The translations under genes were made by a program, and so were the position numbers. A stretch of 64,000 nucleotides of DNA from UBA4615 sp044368415 (lineage in GTDB: Bacteria > Pseudomonadota > Gammaproteobacteria > Burkholderiales > Burkholderiaceae_E): NCBI GenBank assembly GCA_044368415.1, contig JBIPLJ010000012.1:16646-80645 (forward strand). Direction: 5' to 3'. A model generated the notes under the pieces. That model searched no databases. It was given only the letters and a program-made list of their open reading frames with translations, and was not told the DNA's origin. Positions 63,624 through 64,000 of this stretch are shown one piece after another; the first letter of the stretch is position 1, and each line of letters starts with the position of its first letter.

Positions 63624-64000
63624 CTACCGCTCGGGCTCGATCACGAACGCGAGCCGTTTCAGCCCGGCGCGCTGCACGGCGGCCATGACGCGCGCGACGC
63701 GCTCGTACGCGACCGTGCGGTCCCCGTGCAGCGAGAACTCGGGTTGCGGGTCCTGCGCCGCGGCTGCGGCGAGTCGCCGCATCAGCTCGGACTCTTCGAT
63801 CCGGTCCCGGTTCCAGTGAACTGCGCCGTCGGCGGTGACCGACAGGGCGAAGGTCACCGGCTCGATCGCCGCGCGGGCCGCGTCGGCCCGGGGCAGGTCG
63901 ACCTTCACCGACTGCGTGATCGTCGGCACGGTGACGATGAAGATGATCAGCAGCACCAGCATGATGTCGATCATCGGCACCATGTTGATGTCGCCGACGA
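63624..64000 (-). CDS. ExbD/TolR family biopolymer transport protein (5' end outside window)
   Basis: At least 125 codons, with the start beyond the right edge. One membrane helix (PMIDIMLVLLIIFIVTVP) with the conserved intramembrane Asp is preceded by VGDIN, as in ExbD. The periplasmic domain has FALSVTADGAVHWNRDRI and ends AFVIEPER. With ExbB it uses the proton gradient to energise TonB, and a tonB-like gene lies 3.3 kb away. TolR is the alternative; the short periplasmic domain and VKVDLP motif favour ExbD. Confidence 0.85.
   Translation of the reverse strand, partial: VGDINMVPMIDIMLVLLIIFIVTVPTITQSVKVDLPRADAARAAIEPVTFALSVTADGAVHWNRDRIEESELMRRLAAAAAQDPQPEFSLHGDRTVAYERVARVMAAVQRAGLKRLAFVIEPER

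Overview
The window is about 64 kb of very GC-rich bacterial chromosome. The gene order accB-accC-prmA-DUF3426-PfkB kinase, an Ala/Lys-rich histone H1-like gene, nrdA-nrdB behind NrdR boxes, pilS-pilR-ampD and tonB-aroE-mtgA-mgtE together point to a betaproteobacterium of the order Burkholderiales. Species cannot be told from the sequence. I saw no rRNA, tRNA, CRISPR array, insertion sequence or prophage. Coding density is high and codon use looks uniform, so most of the window reads as core chromosome with a few accessory catabolic loci.

Positions 1-15,000 hold two adjacent sugar-acid/hydroxy-acid catabolic loci. The first has a divergent zinc alcohol dehydrogenase (L-idonate 5-dehydrogenase type). 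It is followed by a GntR/FCD repressor, a glucarate-dehydratase-subgroup enolase-superfamily enzyme, a mannitol-dehydrogenase-family enzyme, an SDR of the 2-keto-3-deoxy-L-fuconate dehydrogenase/DHRS6 type and an FAH-family hydrolase. A Spy/CpxP-like lipoprotein with its own OmpR/histidine-kinase pair comes next. The second locus has a LacI regulator with a perfect operator, two D-2-hydroxyacid dehydrogenases, an SDR, an Ldh2-family dehydrogenase and a hydratase. A phytanoyl-CoA-dioxygenase remnant sits in the leader of the SDR operon.

Positions 15,000-26,500 carry rppH, proS and a lytic transglycosylase. Then comes what looks like one integrated sensing-and-uptake locus: a TRAP transporter of the TakP (2-oxo acid/lactate) type, a stand-alone periplasmic Cache protein, a chemoreceptor, and a Cache histidine kinase with a NarL-type regulator. 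Two short motifs are shared by the intergenic regions upstream of the transporter and of the kinase.

Positions 26,500-43,500 hold housekeeping genes: a thioesterase, an alpha/beta hydrolase, a glutamine amidotransferase, an FAD-linked oxidase, ffh, a ccsA-like gene, pilSR, ampD, nrdA/nrdB, the histone H1-like gene and yggT. Positions 43,500-52,600 hold a PfkB kinase, DUF3426, prmA, accCB, aroQ, a TlpA-like thioredoxin and mpl. Positions 52,600-54,200 contain yqiA and two gene remnants in opposite orientation, a D-aminoacylase and an SDR. The rest carries marC, an MFS pump, an AIM24 protein, an RNase II-family enzyme, tonB, aroE, mtgA, mgtE and the start of an exbD-like gene cut by the window edge.

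The points most worth a second look are the Cache/TRAP/chemotaxis locus with its shared motifs, the mixed sugar-acid pathway, the double pseudogene, the dioxygenase remnant that may act as a coupled leader ORF, the structured nrdA-nrdB spacer, and a short upstream ORF in the mgtE leader.
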